A DNA stretch of 64,000 nt from Streptomyces sp. CA-210063 (GTDB lineage Bacteria; Actinomycetota; Actinomycetes; Streptomycetales; Streptomycetaceae), in contig NZ_CP102512.1 in assembly GCF_024612015.1 (NCBI RefSeq), positions 2,232,001 through 2,296,000 of the forward strand. The letters run 5' to 3'. The translations under genes were made by a program, and so were the position numbers. Positions 45,139-53,444 of the stretch are shown piece after piece. Each line of letters begins with the position of its first letter. Within the stretch, counting starts at the first letter, position 1. The notes under the pieces are model-generated. The model did not search any database and had not been told where the DNA came from. It saw only the letters and a list, made by a program, of their open reading frames with translations.

Positions 45139-46524
45139 TCAGCTCGAAAGACGGTCCAGGATCTTCGGGCCCAGGTCCGTCACGTCACCCGCGCCCATGG
45201 TGAGAACGAGATCGCCCGGCTTCGCCATTCCCGCGATCACGGCGGGCACCTCCGCCTTGTCGTGGAGGGCCGTGACGTCCGCGCCCGCGCTCCGCGCCGC
45301 ATCGATGATCAGCTCACTCGTCACACCGGGGATCGGGTCCTCACGGGCCGGGTAGATGTCGAGGACGACGGACGCGTCCGCCAGCGCCAGGGACTGTCCC
45401 ATCTCGGTGCCCAGCTCCTGGGTGCGGGAGAACAGGTGCGGCTGGAAGACCACCAGGATCCGCGCGTCCCCGGCCGCGGCCCGCATGGCCTCCAGGTCGG
45501 CGGTCATCTCGGTCGGGTGGTGCGCGTAGGAGTCGATCACCTGGACGCCCCCCGCCTCACCCTTCAGCTGCAGCCGCCGCTTCACCCCGGTGTACGCCGC
45601 CAGCGCCGGCGCCAGCTCCGCCGCCGGCACTCCGAGCGCGACGCCCGCAGCCAGCGCGGCCACCGCGTTGTGCGCGTAGTGCCGTCCGGGCACGGACACC
45701 GTGAAGACGAGCTCCTGCCCGTCCAGCACCACCGTGACCTCGCTCTTCAGCCCCTGCGCCACCACCGACAGCACCCGTACGTCGGCGTCCTCACGCTCGC
45801 CGTACGTCACCACGCGCACCCCCGACAGCCGGGAGGTCAGCTCCCGCGCGCCCTGCTGATCCGCCGAGATCACCAGCGTGCCACCGGGCACGATCTTCCC
45901 CGCGAACGTCTCGAAGGACTCGTAGATCTCGTCCATGGACGCGTAGTTGGCGTGGTGGTCCAGCTCCACGTTGAGGACGATCGCCACCTCGGGCGCGTAC
46001 GTGTGGAAGCTCCGGTCGCTCTCGTCCGCCTCGGCGACGAAGATCTCCCCGTCCCCGTGCAGCGCGTTCGACCCGGGCACGTCGAGGTCCCCACCGATCG
46101 CGTACGACGGCTTCAGCCCCAGCTCACCCAACGACACCGCCAGCATGGACGTGGTCGTCGTCTTCCCGTGCGTCCCGGCCACCGCGATCGGCCGCAGCCC
46201 GTCCATCAGCGAAGCGAGCGCGTCCGACCGGTGCACCGCGGGAATCCCCAGCTCGGCGGCGCGCGCCAACTCGGGGTTGTCGGCCCGAATGGCCGACGAC
46301 ACGACCACACACGTCGCGTCGTCCGCGAGATGCTCGGCCGCGTGCCCGATGTGCACGGTCGCCCCGAGCGCCCGCAACGCCTCGGCCGTCTCCGACTCCC
46401 TGGCATCACTCCCGGCCACCTTGGCCCCACGCTGAGCGAGAATCTTCGCGATCCCCGACATCCCGGCCCCACCGATCCCGATGAAGTGCGGTCGTTCCAT
46501 GGCGCTGGGAAGGCCGGGTGCCAT
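45139..46524 (-). CDS. murC: UDP-N-acetylmuramate-L-alanine ligase
   Basis: 461 residues, normal for MurC. The N-terminal UDP-binding motif is HFIGIGGAGMSGIA, the ATP-binding P-loop is AGTHGKTTTT, and Mur-ligase landmarks EADESDRSF, NVELDHHANY and SYAHHPTEM are all present. It adds L-alanine to UDP-MurNAc in peptidoglycan precursor synthesis in the cytoplasm. ATG 46524 has GGGAGA before it; the internal ATG (residue 9, MERPHFIGIG) is an alternative. It stands outside the dcw cluster, as known for Streptomyces murC. A palindrome lies 60-80 bases upstream. Confidence 0.97.
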   Translation of the reverse strand: MAPGLPSAMERPHFIGIGGAGMSGIAKILAQRGAKVAGSDARESETAEALRALGATVHIGHAAEHLADDATCVVVSSAIRADNPELARAAELGIPAVHRSDALASLMDGLRPIAVAGTHGKTTTTSMLAVSLGELGLKPSYAIGGDLDVPGSNALHGDGEIFVAEADESDRSFHTYAPEVAIVLNVELDHHANYASMDEIYESFETFAGKIVPGGTLVISADQQGARELTSRLSGVRVVTYGEREDADVRVLSVVAQGLKSEVTVVLDGQELVFTVSVPGRHYAHNAVAALAAGVALGVPAAELAPALAAYTGVKRRLQLKGEAGGVQVIDSYAHHPTEMTADLEAMRAAAGDARILVVFQPHLFSRTQELGTEMGQSLALADASVVLDIYPAREDPIPGVTSELIIDAARSAGADVTALHDKAEVPAVIAGMAKPGDLVLTMGAGDVTDLGPKILDRLSS

Positions 46525-46586
46525 GCGTGTTCTCCCAAGTGACGGTTCGAGGACGTTTCACGCTCCGCGGGACAGAGCGCCCCCAG

Positions 46587-46606
46587 CCTATTGCCTACGC
46601 AATAGG
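46587..46606. promoter_or_regulatory. palindrome upstream of murC
   Basis: Perfect 8-bp arms cctattgc / gcaatagg around ctac, 63-82 bases before the murC start. It could be a regulator site or overlap a promoter; the minus strand offers TAGGCT as a -10 candidate. Confidence 0.45.
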
Positions 46607-46617
46607 TCGCCTAAAAG

Positions 46618-46692
46618 CCGCTGGCCCAGGGCCGCGCCCTCAAGGGGCGCGGGGAACTGCGCGACCGGCCACGAACGACCCGCAGATCGCCA
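46618..46692. repeat. copy of the conserved intergenic palindrome
   Basis: gccgcgccctcaaggggcgc followed by ggggaactgcgcgaccggcc, the shared core of this family. It lies just past the 3' end of the minus-strand gene at 46725 and before murC. Confidence 0.75.
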
Positions 46693-46724
46693 CCACCCCA
46701 AGCCCCTACGGCGCTCGAACCGAC

Positions 46725-47204
46725 CTACACCCGACTGTGCGAGAACAGCTTCAACACCGGCACCCCCACCTTGTGCCGAGCCCGCGACGCCCAGTCCCGA
46801 TGGAAGAACTCCTCCACGTAGTGGGGATCGGTCAGCACCAGAACCTCATCGGCCTCGACCTCTTCCACCACGGACTTCAGCACATCCAGCGGATGATCCG
46901 CGATCAACCGCCCCTCCGCCGCACTCCCGCTCGCCCGCAACGCCTGCAGCGACACCTCGAGCGCCCGTTCCCCCTCGTCCAGCGCCTGCTCCCCCTCCGG
47001 CGTCTCCCCCTCCCGCGCCGCCTCGTCCAGCTCACCGAGGGCGAGGTCGTCGATGGCCCGCAGCAACCGGTCGGCCTGATTGCCCCGCGGCTGGAGCAGC
47101 ACGTGGAAGGAGGCCGGCTCGTCGCCGTGCAGGGTCGTGACGAACTCCACGTCCGCGGACGTCAGGGCCTTCTCGATCATCAATACGCTCGTGAACGACA
47201 CCAC
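46725..47204 (-). CDS. conserved Streptomyces protein of unknown function
   Basis: 159 residues, acidic, cytoplasmic. Alternating strand and helix segments (DVEFVTTLHG, SFHVLLQP, ADEVLVLTDPHYVEEFFHRDWASRARHKVGVPVLKLFSHS) suggest a small alpha/beta fold like universal-stress-type proteins. The middle is a Glu/Ala-rich helix. I recall similar proteins being labelled indole-3-glycerol phosphate synthase, but I see no such catalytic motifs and do not support that name. GTG 47204 has AGGAGAAGG nine bases upstream. It is likely a separate unit just upstream of murC. Confidence 0.8.
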   Translation of the reverse strand: MVSFTSVLMIEKALTSADVEFVTTLHGDEPASFHVLLQPRGNQADRLLRAIDDLALGELDEAAREGETPEGEQALDEGERALEVSLQALRASGSAAEGRLIADHPLDVLKSVVEEVEADEVLVLTDPHYVEEFFHRDWASRARHKVGVPVLKLFSHSRV

Positions 47205-47301
47205 AGGCGCCCTTCTCCTCGGAGGGCCCCGCGGGCCCTCACTCCTCAGGGTTCTAGTGTGCCCGGCGAAAGCTAAACGGAACGGCCGATTCCGCCCGCA
47301 T

Positions 47302-48204
47302 TCACGTACGACGGTAACGACCGAACAGGAACCCGGCCTCCTCCAGCAGCGACGCCAGCGCGAAGCGCTTGGGCACGGGCACCGAGGGGCCCCCGGCGAT
47401 CCGCTGCGCGTCCCCCGCCGTGAGCATCGGCGACACGGTCAGACACAGCTCGTCGAGGACATCGGCGGCGATCAGCTGGCCGAGCAGCCGGGGGCCGCCC
47501 TCGCTGAGCAGCCGGGTCAGCCCCAGGTCGGCGAGGGCGCGTACGGCACGGGCCGGCTCGACGCCCATGCCGTCACCGGCGACCACCACCCGGACGCCGG
47601 CCTTCTCGGCGGCGGCGACCCGGTCGGGGGCCGCGGCGGCGCCGGTCAGCAGGATGGTGGGGACGGACGGCGAGGCGAACAGCGGCAGCGAGAAGTCCAG
47701 ATCCAGGCTGGCGCTCACCACCGCGACGGCCGGGGCGGGCGTCTGTCCGGCCGCCCGGCGGGCCTCCGCGAACGCCTCACGCGCGCGTGCCGGACGGTAG
47801 CCCTCCTGGCGTACCGTTTCCGCACCGACGATCACCACGTCCGCGAGCCCCCGCAGCGTGCCGAAGATCCGCATGTCGGCGTCGCTGGAGATCGGCTGCG
47901 AACGCCCGCCGTGCTGGGCCGCGCCGTCGAGCGTGGAGACCATGTTGGCCCGCAGCCACGGCTCCCGACCGCCCGGCGCGGGTTCGGGATAGGCGTACGC
48001 CACCGCCAGCTCGTCGAGACTCCACTCCCGGTCGACGAGATCCGCTCCCCCGGCCGCACCCGGCCGCTCACGCCCACCTGGCGTCGGAGCACCGACCGGG
48101 CCCCCACCCTCACCCGACATGCGCACCTCAGCCGCATGCGCACCACCGGTCACTTCCGGTGTCCGGGCCGCTGTCTCTTCGGTCACAGGGAACAGGCGTC
48201 GCAT
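47302..48204 (-). CDS. RibD C-terminal-type reductase (pyrimidine reductase family)
   Basis: 300 residues. A dihydrofolate-reductase-like RibD C-terminal domain (about 85-298) has WLRANMVSTLDGAAQHGGRSQPISSDADMRIFGTLRGLADVVIVGAETVRQEGYRP and LLSEGGPRLLGQLIAADVLDELCLTVSP. In riboflavin synthesis such reductases use NADPH on the ribosylamino-pyrimidine intermediate, but the deaminase half is absent and other substrates are possible. ATG 48204 has no ribosome site and only 37 bases separate it from the divergent zapE gene, so a leaderless mRNA is plausible. Confidence 0.88.
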   Translation of the reverse strand: MRRLFPVTEETAARTPEVTGGAHAAEVRMSGEGGGPVGAPTPGGRERPGAAGGADLVDREWSLDELAVAYAYPEPAPGGREPWLRANMVSTLDGAAQHGGRSQPISSDADMRIFGTLRGLADVVIVGAETVRQEGYRPARAREAFAEARRAAGQTPAPAVAVVSASLDLDFSLPLFASPSVPTILLTGAAAAPDRVAAAEKAGVRVVVAGDGMGVEPARAVRALADLGLTRLLSEGGPRLLGQLIAADVLDELCLTVSPMLTAGDAQRIAGGPSVPVPKRFALASLLEEAGFLFGRYRRT

Positions 48205-48241
48205 GTCGTGCAGTGTGGCACGACCCTTAGACTCGGTAACC
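48205..48241. promoter_or_regulatory. very short divergent promoter region, probably leaderless
   Basis: Only 37 bases lie between the divergent start codons. TAGACT (48228-48233) ends eight bases before the zapE GTG, a -10 position that would place the transcript start at the start codon. CACACT sits in the same place on the other strand for the RibD-like gene. Confidence 0.5.
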
Positions 48242-49348
48242 GTGTCGTCGTCCTCAGCCACCGTGTCCGGACTCGGTCCGATACCCGAAGCGGCTCCCCT
48301 GTCCCTGTGCACCCGCGAGCCGCATGTCCCCGCGGACCGGCTCGTCGCCGAGATGGTGCCGCCGCCGCGTTTCGACTCGGTCCGCTTCGCCACGTACATC
48401 CCGGACCCGAACCAGCCGAGCCAGACCGAGGCCGTCCGCGTCCTGAGCGGCTTCGCGGCGGGTCTCGGCGGGGCGCACGCCACCGGCACCGGCAAGCGCG
48501 GCTTCCTCGGCTTCGGAAGGGCGAAGGCCCCCAAGGTCCCCGCCGGCCCCCGCGGCGTCTACCTCGACGGCGGCTACGGCGTCGGCAAGACCCACCTCCT
48601 CGCCTCCCTCTGGCACGCCACCCCGGCCGAACCGTCCCTCAAGGCCTTCGGCACCTTCGTGGAGCTGACGAACCTGGTCGGCGCGCTCGGCTTCCAGAAG
48701 ACGATCCAGACCCTCTCCGGGCACCGCCTGCTGTGCATCGACGAGTTCGAGCTGGACGACCCGGGCGACACCGTCCTGGTGTCGACCCTGCTCGGCAAGC
48801 TCGTCGACGCGGGCGTGGCACTGGCCGCCACCTCGAACACGCTGCCGGGCAAGCTCGGTGAGGGCCGGTTCGCGTCGGCCGACTTCCTGCGCGAGATCCA
48901 GGGCCTGTCCGCCCACTTCCGCGCCCTGCGCATCGACGGCGAGGACTACCGCCACCGCGGTCTGCCCGAGGCCCCGGCACCGTTCTCCGACGAGGAGGTC
49001 ACCAAGGCGGCGTACGCCACCGGGGGCGCCTCGCTCGACGACTTCCCGCATCTGCTGGACCACCTGGCGCGGGTCCACCCCAGCCGGTACGGCGCCCTCA
49101 CGGACGGCCTGAAGGCGGTCTGCCTGACGGATGTCCAGCCGATCCCGGACCAGTCCACCGCGCTCCGGCTCGTGGTCCTGGCCGACCGGCTGTACGACCG
49201 CGAGGTGCCCGTGCTCGCCTCGGGGCTGCCCTTCGACCAACTGTTCAGCGAGGAGATGCTGAACGGCGGCTACCGCAAGAAGTACTTCCGCGCCATCTCC
49301 CGCCTCACCGCCCTCGCACGCGACGCCAAGCGACTCGTGGAGCACTGA
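48242..49348 (+). CDS. zapE: cell division protein ZapE, AFG1-like ATPase
   Basis: 368 residues, AFG1/ZapE ATPase family. Walker A GGYGVGKTHL (about 117-126), Walker B LLCIDEFEL, a sensor stretch ALAATSNTLP and the C-terminal signature EEMLNGGYRKKYFRAISRL are all clear. In Escherichia coli ZapE modulates the FtsZ ring; in actinobacteria the role is less defined. GTG 48242 is chosen; a -10-like TAGACT eight bases upstream suggests leaderless expression. No membrane helix. Confidence 0.92.
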   Translation: MSSSSATVSGLGPIPEAAPLSLCTREPHVPADRLVAEMVPPPRFDSVRFATYIPDPNQPSQTEAVRVLSGFAAGLGGAHATGTGKRGFLGFGRAKAPKVPAGPRGVYLDGGYGVGKTHLLASLWHATPAEPSLKAFGTFVELTNLVGALGFQKTIQTLSGHRLLCIDEFELDDPGDTVLVSTLLGKLVDAGVALAATSNTLPGKLGEGRFASADFLREIQGLSAHFRALRIDGEDYRHRGLPEAPAPFSDEEVTKAAYATGGASLDDFPHLLDHLARVHPSRYGALTDGLKAVCLTDVQPIPDQSTALRLVVLADRLYDREVPVLASGLPFDQLFSEEMLNGGYRKKYFRAISRLTALARDAKRLVEH

Positions 49349-49582
49349 GCCCACCGGCACCGGCCGTACTCCTCCCGGGCGAACTCCCCCAGGTCAAGGG
49401 CTGATTCCAGCCAACCCGACCTCGCTTTTCAGGCTCTCTTCAGCTTGCAACGTTAAGTTAACCCTGCAAACAACTTTGCAGGGCTAACGTGTTTCTTGAC
49501 CAGCGGTTGACCATCGGTTGACCAAGTCGAGCAAGTGCCGACGTGCGGGAGACAGCGAGAACTGCCAGTGGGGAGGCTCATA
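49349..49582. promoter_or_regulatory. control region with inverted repeat and TTGACC direct repeats
   Basis: At 49457-49488, ccctgcaaa / tttgcaggg arms with outer gtta / taac enclose caac, a near-perfect 32-base inverted repeat. Nearby, cggttgacca occurs twice (from about 49503), each containing TTGACC like a -35 box. This precedes the secreted protein, carbonic anhydrase and SulP genes. Confidence 0.6.
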
Positions 49583-49981
49583 TTGCGAGGTACGACGACC
49601 CGGACCGTCCTTTCGGCCCTAGCCGCCGTCCTGCTCAGCCTCACGTTCTTCACTCCCACGGCATCCTTCGCAGCAGCGCACACGCTTGGTCATGTCAAGG
49701 CCAAAGCCGAGCCCGGAAACACCCTCACAGCGAAGCCGGTGCGTGACAAAGCCGTCACCTACCGCACGTGTGCACCCTCACAGGACCCGACCGGTCCTGC
49801 CCGCACACGCGACCGGCACCGCACAGTCAGCCAGACCGTTCCCGGGGCGCCCGCGCGCTCGCCGTTGGGGGAGAACCCGGCGGCCGCGAGCGAACCGGAA
49901 CGGCCCTCGACCCGGTACCACCGGGCGTCGAGATCCCTCACGGCCCACACCCCGGCCGCCCTTCAGGTCTTCCGCTGCTGA
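49583..49981 (+). CDS. small secreted protein upstream of carbonic anhydrase
   Basis: 132 residues. A signal peptide (about 1-30, TRTVLSALAAVLLSLTFFTPTASFAAA) is followed by about 100 residues rich in Thr, Arg and Pro without hydrophobic core, so the mature protein is probably disordered or small. I recognise no family. Start TTG 49583 has GGGGAGG 6-7 bases upstream, a leader style shared with the DUF4142 genes at 62.6 and 63.4 kb. It precedes the carbonic anhydrase gene by 84 bases and may share its promoter. Confidence 0.65.
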   Translation: MRGTTTRTVLSALAAVLLSLTFFTPTASFAAAHTLGHVKAKAEPGNTLTAKPVRDKAVTYRTCAPSQDPTGPARTRDRHRTVSQTVPGAPARSPLGENPAAASEPERPSTRYHRASRSLTAHTPAALQVFRC

Positions 49982-50065
49982 GCCGCGGAGCCTGTTCCCC
50001 CCCCCACACTCTTGTCGTGCAAGCCCGACGCGCCGCCGAGGCGCGCCAGGAGGAGTCACCACATC

Positions 50066-50644
50066 ATGCAGCCCCTCATCGACAACGCCCGCACGTTCGG
50101 ACAGCGCCCTGAGGAGTTCGCCAGGCTGGCCGAAGGCCAGTCCCCCGAGGTCCTGTTCATCACCTGCTCCGACTCTCGGGTCGTCCCGGCCCTGATCACG
50201 GGCGCCCGCCCCGGCGAGCTCTTCGAGCTGCGCACCGCCGGCAACATCGTCCCCCCGTACACCTCCGACCGCCCCACCGGTGAGACGGCCACCATCGAGT
50301 ACGCCGTGGAGGTCCTCGGCGTCACCGACATCGTGGTCTGCGGACACTCGCACTGCGGCGCCGTCGGTGCCCTGGTGCGCGGCGACGACCTGACCGCCGT
50401 ACCCGCCGTACGCGACTGGCTGACCAACGCAACACCGCGCCCCCAAGGGGCAGTCGAGGACCCCACGGTCGCGGACGGAGTCCAGAACCACGTCCTCAGC
50501 CAGCTTCTGCGCCTGCGCTCCTACCCCTGTGTGGAGAAGCGCCTCGCGGACGGCCGGCTGCGGCTGCGCGGCTGGTACTACGAGGTCCACACCGGTGCCG
50601 TGCGCGAACACCGCGCGGACACCGACAAGTTCGAGACCCTGTGA
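50066..50644 (+). CDS. beta-class carbonic anhydrase
   Basis: 192 residues, beta-carbonic anhydrase. The zinc ligands are Cys in FITCSDSR, with its Asp-Arg dyad, and His and Cys in VCGHSHCGAVGAL. It interconverts CO2 and bicarbonate in the cytoplasm. ATG 50066 has GGAGGAG 11-12 bases upstream. Its stop overlaps the GTG of a SulP-type anion transporter, so the two are translationally coupled and probably supply bicarbonate together. Confidence 0.95.
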   Translation: MQPLIDNARTFGQRPEEFARLAEGQSPEVLFITCSDSRVVPALITGARPGELFELRTAGNIVPPYTSDRPTGETATIEYAVEVLGVTDIVVCGHSHCGAVGALVRGDDLTAVPAVRDWLTNATPRPQGAVEDPTVADGVQNHVLSQLLRLRSYPCVEKRLADGRLRLRGWYYEVHTGAVREHRADTDKFETL

Positions 50645-52170
50645 GCGGCGGCCAGGTGTCTGCGATGACTTCCAAGACCTCTCCCATGTCCAAGTTCCCT
50701 TACCTACGACAGGACTTCGGTGCCTCGCTCGTCGTGTTCCTGGTCGCGCTGCCGCTGTGCGTGGGCGTGGCCGTCGCCTCCGGGGTGCCGGCCGAACTCG
50801 GCCTGGTCACCGGCATCGTGGGCGGCATCGTCGCCGGTCTGATGCCCGGCAGCAGCCTGCAGGTCTCCGGCCCGGCGGCCGGTCTGACCGTGCTGGTCTT
50901 CGAGGCGGTGCGCCAGTTCGGGCTGCCCGCCCTCGGAGTGATCGTGCTCGCCGCCGGTCTGCTTCAACTCGCCATGGGCGCACTGAAGTTGGGCCGTTGG
51001 TTCCGCGCCATATCCGTATCCGTCGTCGAGGGCATGCTCGCCGGTATCGGCCTCGTGATCATCGCGGGCCAGCTCTACGCGGCGGCCGGCCTGAAGGCCC
51101 CCGCCTCCGGCCTCGGCAAGATCACGGGCCTGCCCGGGGCCTTCGTCGACGCCATGGGCAGCACAGCGGCCCTCGCTTCCCTCGCGCTCGGCGCGGGCAC
51201 GATCGCGGTGATGGTGCTGTGGAAGCGGCTGCCGAAGAAGGTCCAGGTGGTACCCGGCGCGCTGGCCGCGGTGGTCCTGGCCACCCTCGCCACCGTCGCC
51301 TTCAGCCTGCCGGTGGCGAACGTCGAGGTGAAGGGCCTGCTGGACGCCGTCCAGCCTCCCGGACTCGACGCCTTCGGTCAGCTCGCGGACGTGGCGATCC
51401 TCGGCACGATCCTCGCTTTCACGCTCATCGCCTCCGCCGAGAGTCTGTTCAGCGCGGCGGCCGTGGACCGGATGCACGACGGTCCGCGCACCGAGTACGA
51501 CAAGGAGCTGATGGCCCAGGGCGCCGGCAACACGGTGTGCGGGCTGCTGGGCGCGCTGCCGATGACCGCGGTGATCGTCCGCAGCTCCGCCAACCTCCAG
51601 GCCGGCGCGAAGACGAAGGCGTCCCGGGTGCTGCACGGCGTGTGGCTGCTGCTCTTCGCGGCGCTGCTGCCGGGCGCCCTCGCCCTGATTCCGCTCCCCG
51701 CCCTGGCCGGCATCCTCGTCCACGCGGGCTGGAAGCTGATCCCGTTCCGGGAGATCGTCTCCCTGTGGCGGGCGCACCGGGGTGAGGCGCTGATCCTGGT
51801 GGTCACGGCCGTGGCGATCGTCGTGGTGAACATGTTCGAGGGCGTACTGATCGGTCTGGCCCTCTCCGTGGCCAAGACCGCCTGGGAGGCCTCGCACATC
51901 AAGCTGGAGGTCATAGACAAGGGCGCCGGCCCCGTCCAGGCCTACCTCTCCGGCAACGCGACCTTCCTCCGCCTGCCGAAGATCCTGGACAACCTGGAGT
52001 CCCTCCCCCAGGACCGCCCCGTGGAACTCCACCTCACCGGCCTCCACCACCTCGACCACGCCTGCCGCACCGCCCTCGAGAACTGGGCGGCCCGCCACAG
52101 CGCGACCGGCACGGAACCGGTGAAAATGACGGTCCCGGAACCGGAGAAGGTGACGTCGGGAACGTCCTGA
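50641..52170 (+). CDS. SulP-family anion transporter
   Basis: 509 residues with about 11-12 predicted membrane helices. SulP signatures include the N-terminal QDFGASLVVFLVALPLCVGVAVASGVPAELGLVTGIVGGIVAG, the ESLFSAAAVDRM segment and a short C-terminal STAS-like region (HIKLEVIDKG ... PVELHLTGLHHLDHACRTAL). Some bacterial SulP proteins import bicarbonate and are paired or fused with carbonic anhydrase; the gene overlap here favours that role over sulfate. GTG 50641 overlaps the preceding stop; ATG 50665 is an alternative. Ends at a perfect terminator hairpin. Confidence 0.92.
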   Translation: MSGGQVSAMTSKTSPMSKFPYLRQDFGASLVVFLVALPLCVGVAVASGVPAELGLVTGIVGGIVAGLMPGSSLQVSGPAAGLTVLVFEAVRQFGLPALGVIVLAAGLLQLAMGALKLGRWFRAISVSVVEGMLAGIGLVIIAGQLYAAAGLKAPASGLGKITGLPGAFVDAMGSTAALASLALGAGTIAVMVLWKRLPKKVQVVPGALAAVVLATLATVAFSLPVANVEVKGLLDAVQPPGLDAFGQLADVAILGTILAFTLIASAESLFSAAAVDRMHDGPRTEYDKELMAQGAGNTVCGLLGALPMTAVIVRSSANLQAGAKTKASRVLHGVWLLLFAALLPGALALIPLPALAGILVHAGWKLIPFREIVSLWRAHRGEALILVVTAVAIVVVNMFEGVLIGLALSVAKTAWEASHIKLEVIDKGAGPVQAYLSGNATFLRLPKILDNLESLPQDRPVELHLTGLHHLDHACRTALENWAARHSATGTEPVKMTVPEPEKVTSGTS

Positions 52171-52184
52171 CCTTGATGCAGGGC

Positions 52185-52216
52185 CTGGTGCCCCGGTCTC
52201 CGGACCGGGGCACCAG
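52185..52216. terminator. strong hairpin terminator after the SulP gene
   Basis: Perfect 14-bp stem ctggtgccccggtc / gaccggggcaccag with loop tccg, 14 bases after the stop codon. Confidence 0.9.
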
Positions 52217-52235
52217 ACCGTCCCGGCTGTCCCGG

Positions 52236-52286
52236 CTGCCCTAGCTGCCCTAGCTGCCCTAGCTGCCCTAGCTGCCCTAGCTGCGG
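52236..52286. repeat. 9-bp tandem repeat containing CTAG
   Basis: Five exact copies of ctgccctag start at 52236 and recur every nine bases, then a decayed sixth (ctgcgg). Each unit has CTAG, a tetranucleotide normally scarce in Streptomyces. It lies between the SulP terminator and the SPFH gene. Confidence 0.9.
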
Positions 52287-52496
52287 GCAATCGTGCCGCT
52301 GGGGCGGCACGGGTGGGCGCAGCGGCACCCTGTCAGCGCCGGCAAGCGCCTCCCACCCCCGTCCAGCCCCAACCCCCGGGCACCCACTCGACCCACCCGC
52401 CCCCGCTCACCCCTCCCCCACGGCAGTCGACCAGCCCCCCACCCCCGGCATATCGTTGTATTCCCAGCGATACGGGACGGCTCAAAGGGGGTCGTC

Positions 52497-53336
52497 ATGG
52501 TCCAAGAGCTACTCGTGGCCGCCACAGCGGTCGGCTCCGCCGCCCTCGTGTACGTCGCGGCCGCGGCCCGAATCGTCAAGCAGTACGAACGCGGCGTGGT
52601 CTTCCGCCTCGGCCGTCTGCGGGGCCAGCCCAGAACCCCTGGCTTCACCATGGTGGTCCCCGGCATCGACCACATCCGCAAGGTGAACATGCAGATCGTG
52701 ACGATGCCCGTACCGGCCCAGGAGGGCATCACCCGCGACAACGTCACCGTGCGCGTCGACGCGGTCGTCTACTTCAAGGTCGTCGACGCGGCGAGCGCCC
52801 TGATCACGGTCGAGGACTACAAGTTCGCCGTCTCCCAGATGGCCCAGACCTCCCTCCGCTCGATCATCGGCAAGAGCGACCTCGACGACCTCCTCTCCGA
52901 CCGCGAGAAGCTCAACCAGGGCCTGGAGCTGATGATCGACAGCCCCGCCGTCGGCTGGGGCGTCCAGGTCGACCGCGTCGAGATCAAGGACGTGTCCCTG
53001 CCGGAGACCATGAAACGCTCCATGGCCCGCCAGGCCGAGGCGGACCGCGAACGCCGCGCCCGCATCATCAACGCGGACGCCGAGCTGCAGGCCTCCAAGA
53101 AGCTGGCCGAGGCGGCGCAGCAGATGGCCGACACCCCCTCCGCGCTCCAACTCCGCCTGCTGCAGACGGTGGTGGCGGTGGCCGCCGAGAAGAACTCCAC
53201 CCTCGTACTCCCCTTCCCGGTGGAACTGCTCCGCTTCCTGGAACGAGCGCAGGCAGGCCCCCCACCGGACACCGCCCCTCCGCGGCCCCACCCACTTACC
53301 CAGCCGCCCCCCTCCCCTCCCCCTCCGACCGAGTGA
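52497..53336 (+). CDS. SPFH/band 7 (slipin-like) membrane protein
   Basis: 279 residues. One N-terminal membrane helix (about 5-25) is followed by the SPFH domain (VKQYERGVVFRLGRLRG... TPGFTMVVPGIDHIRKVNMQIVTMPV, VDAVVYFKVVDAASALITVEDYKFAVSQMAQTSLRSIIG) and a helical tail with MARQAEADRERRARIINADAELQASKKLAEAAQQM, ending in a Pro-rich stretch. Slipins scaffold membrane microdomains and often partner with a NfeD protein, which is not seen here. ATG 52497 has AAAGGGGG upstream. Stands alone between the SulP gene and the PhoX-like gene. Confidence 0.93.
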   Translation: MVQELLVAATAVGSAALVYVAAAARIVKQYERGVVFRLGRLRGQPRTPGFTMVVPGIDHIRKVNMQIVTMPVPAQEGITRDNVTVRVDAVVYFKVVDAASALITVEDYKFAVSQMAQTSLRSIIGKSDLDDLLSDREKLNQGLELMIDSPAVGWGVQVDRVEIKDVSLPETMKRSMARQAEADRERRARIINADAELQASKKLAEAAQQMADTPSALQLRLLQTVVAVAAEKNSTLVLPFPVELLRFLERAQAGPPPDTAPPRPHPLTQPPPSPPPPTE

Positions 53337-53372
53337 CACCCGGACGACTCCGCCGCCTCCCTCTACGCGCGT

Positions 53373-53394
53373 GGTTCACGCGGCCGTAACCGCG
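53373..53394. promoter_or_regulatory. possible PHO box upstream of the PhoX-like gene
   Basis: GGTTCACGCGG at 53373-53383 resembles the 11-base PhoP direct-repeat unit of Streptomyces; the adjacent 11 bases (ccgtaaccgcg) match poorly. It sits 51 bases before the PhoX-like start, a plausible place. Only one good unit is visible, so the call is weak. Confidence 0.3.
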
Positions 53395-53444
53395 TGATAC
53401 ACACAGGCGGGTCACATCCTGTCCGCCAACAGGAAGGTCGTCCC

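Noticed and set aside
52293..53389. Alternative frame over the SPFH gene
   Set aside because: Arg/Pro-rich shadow; the SPFH frame has clear domain motifs and normal start context.
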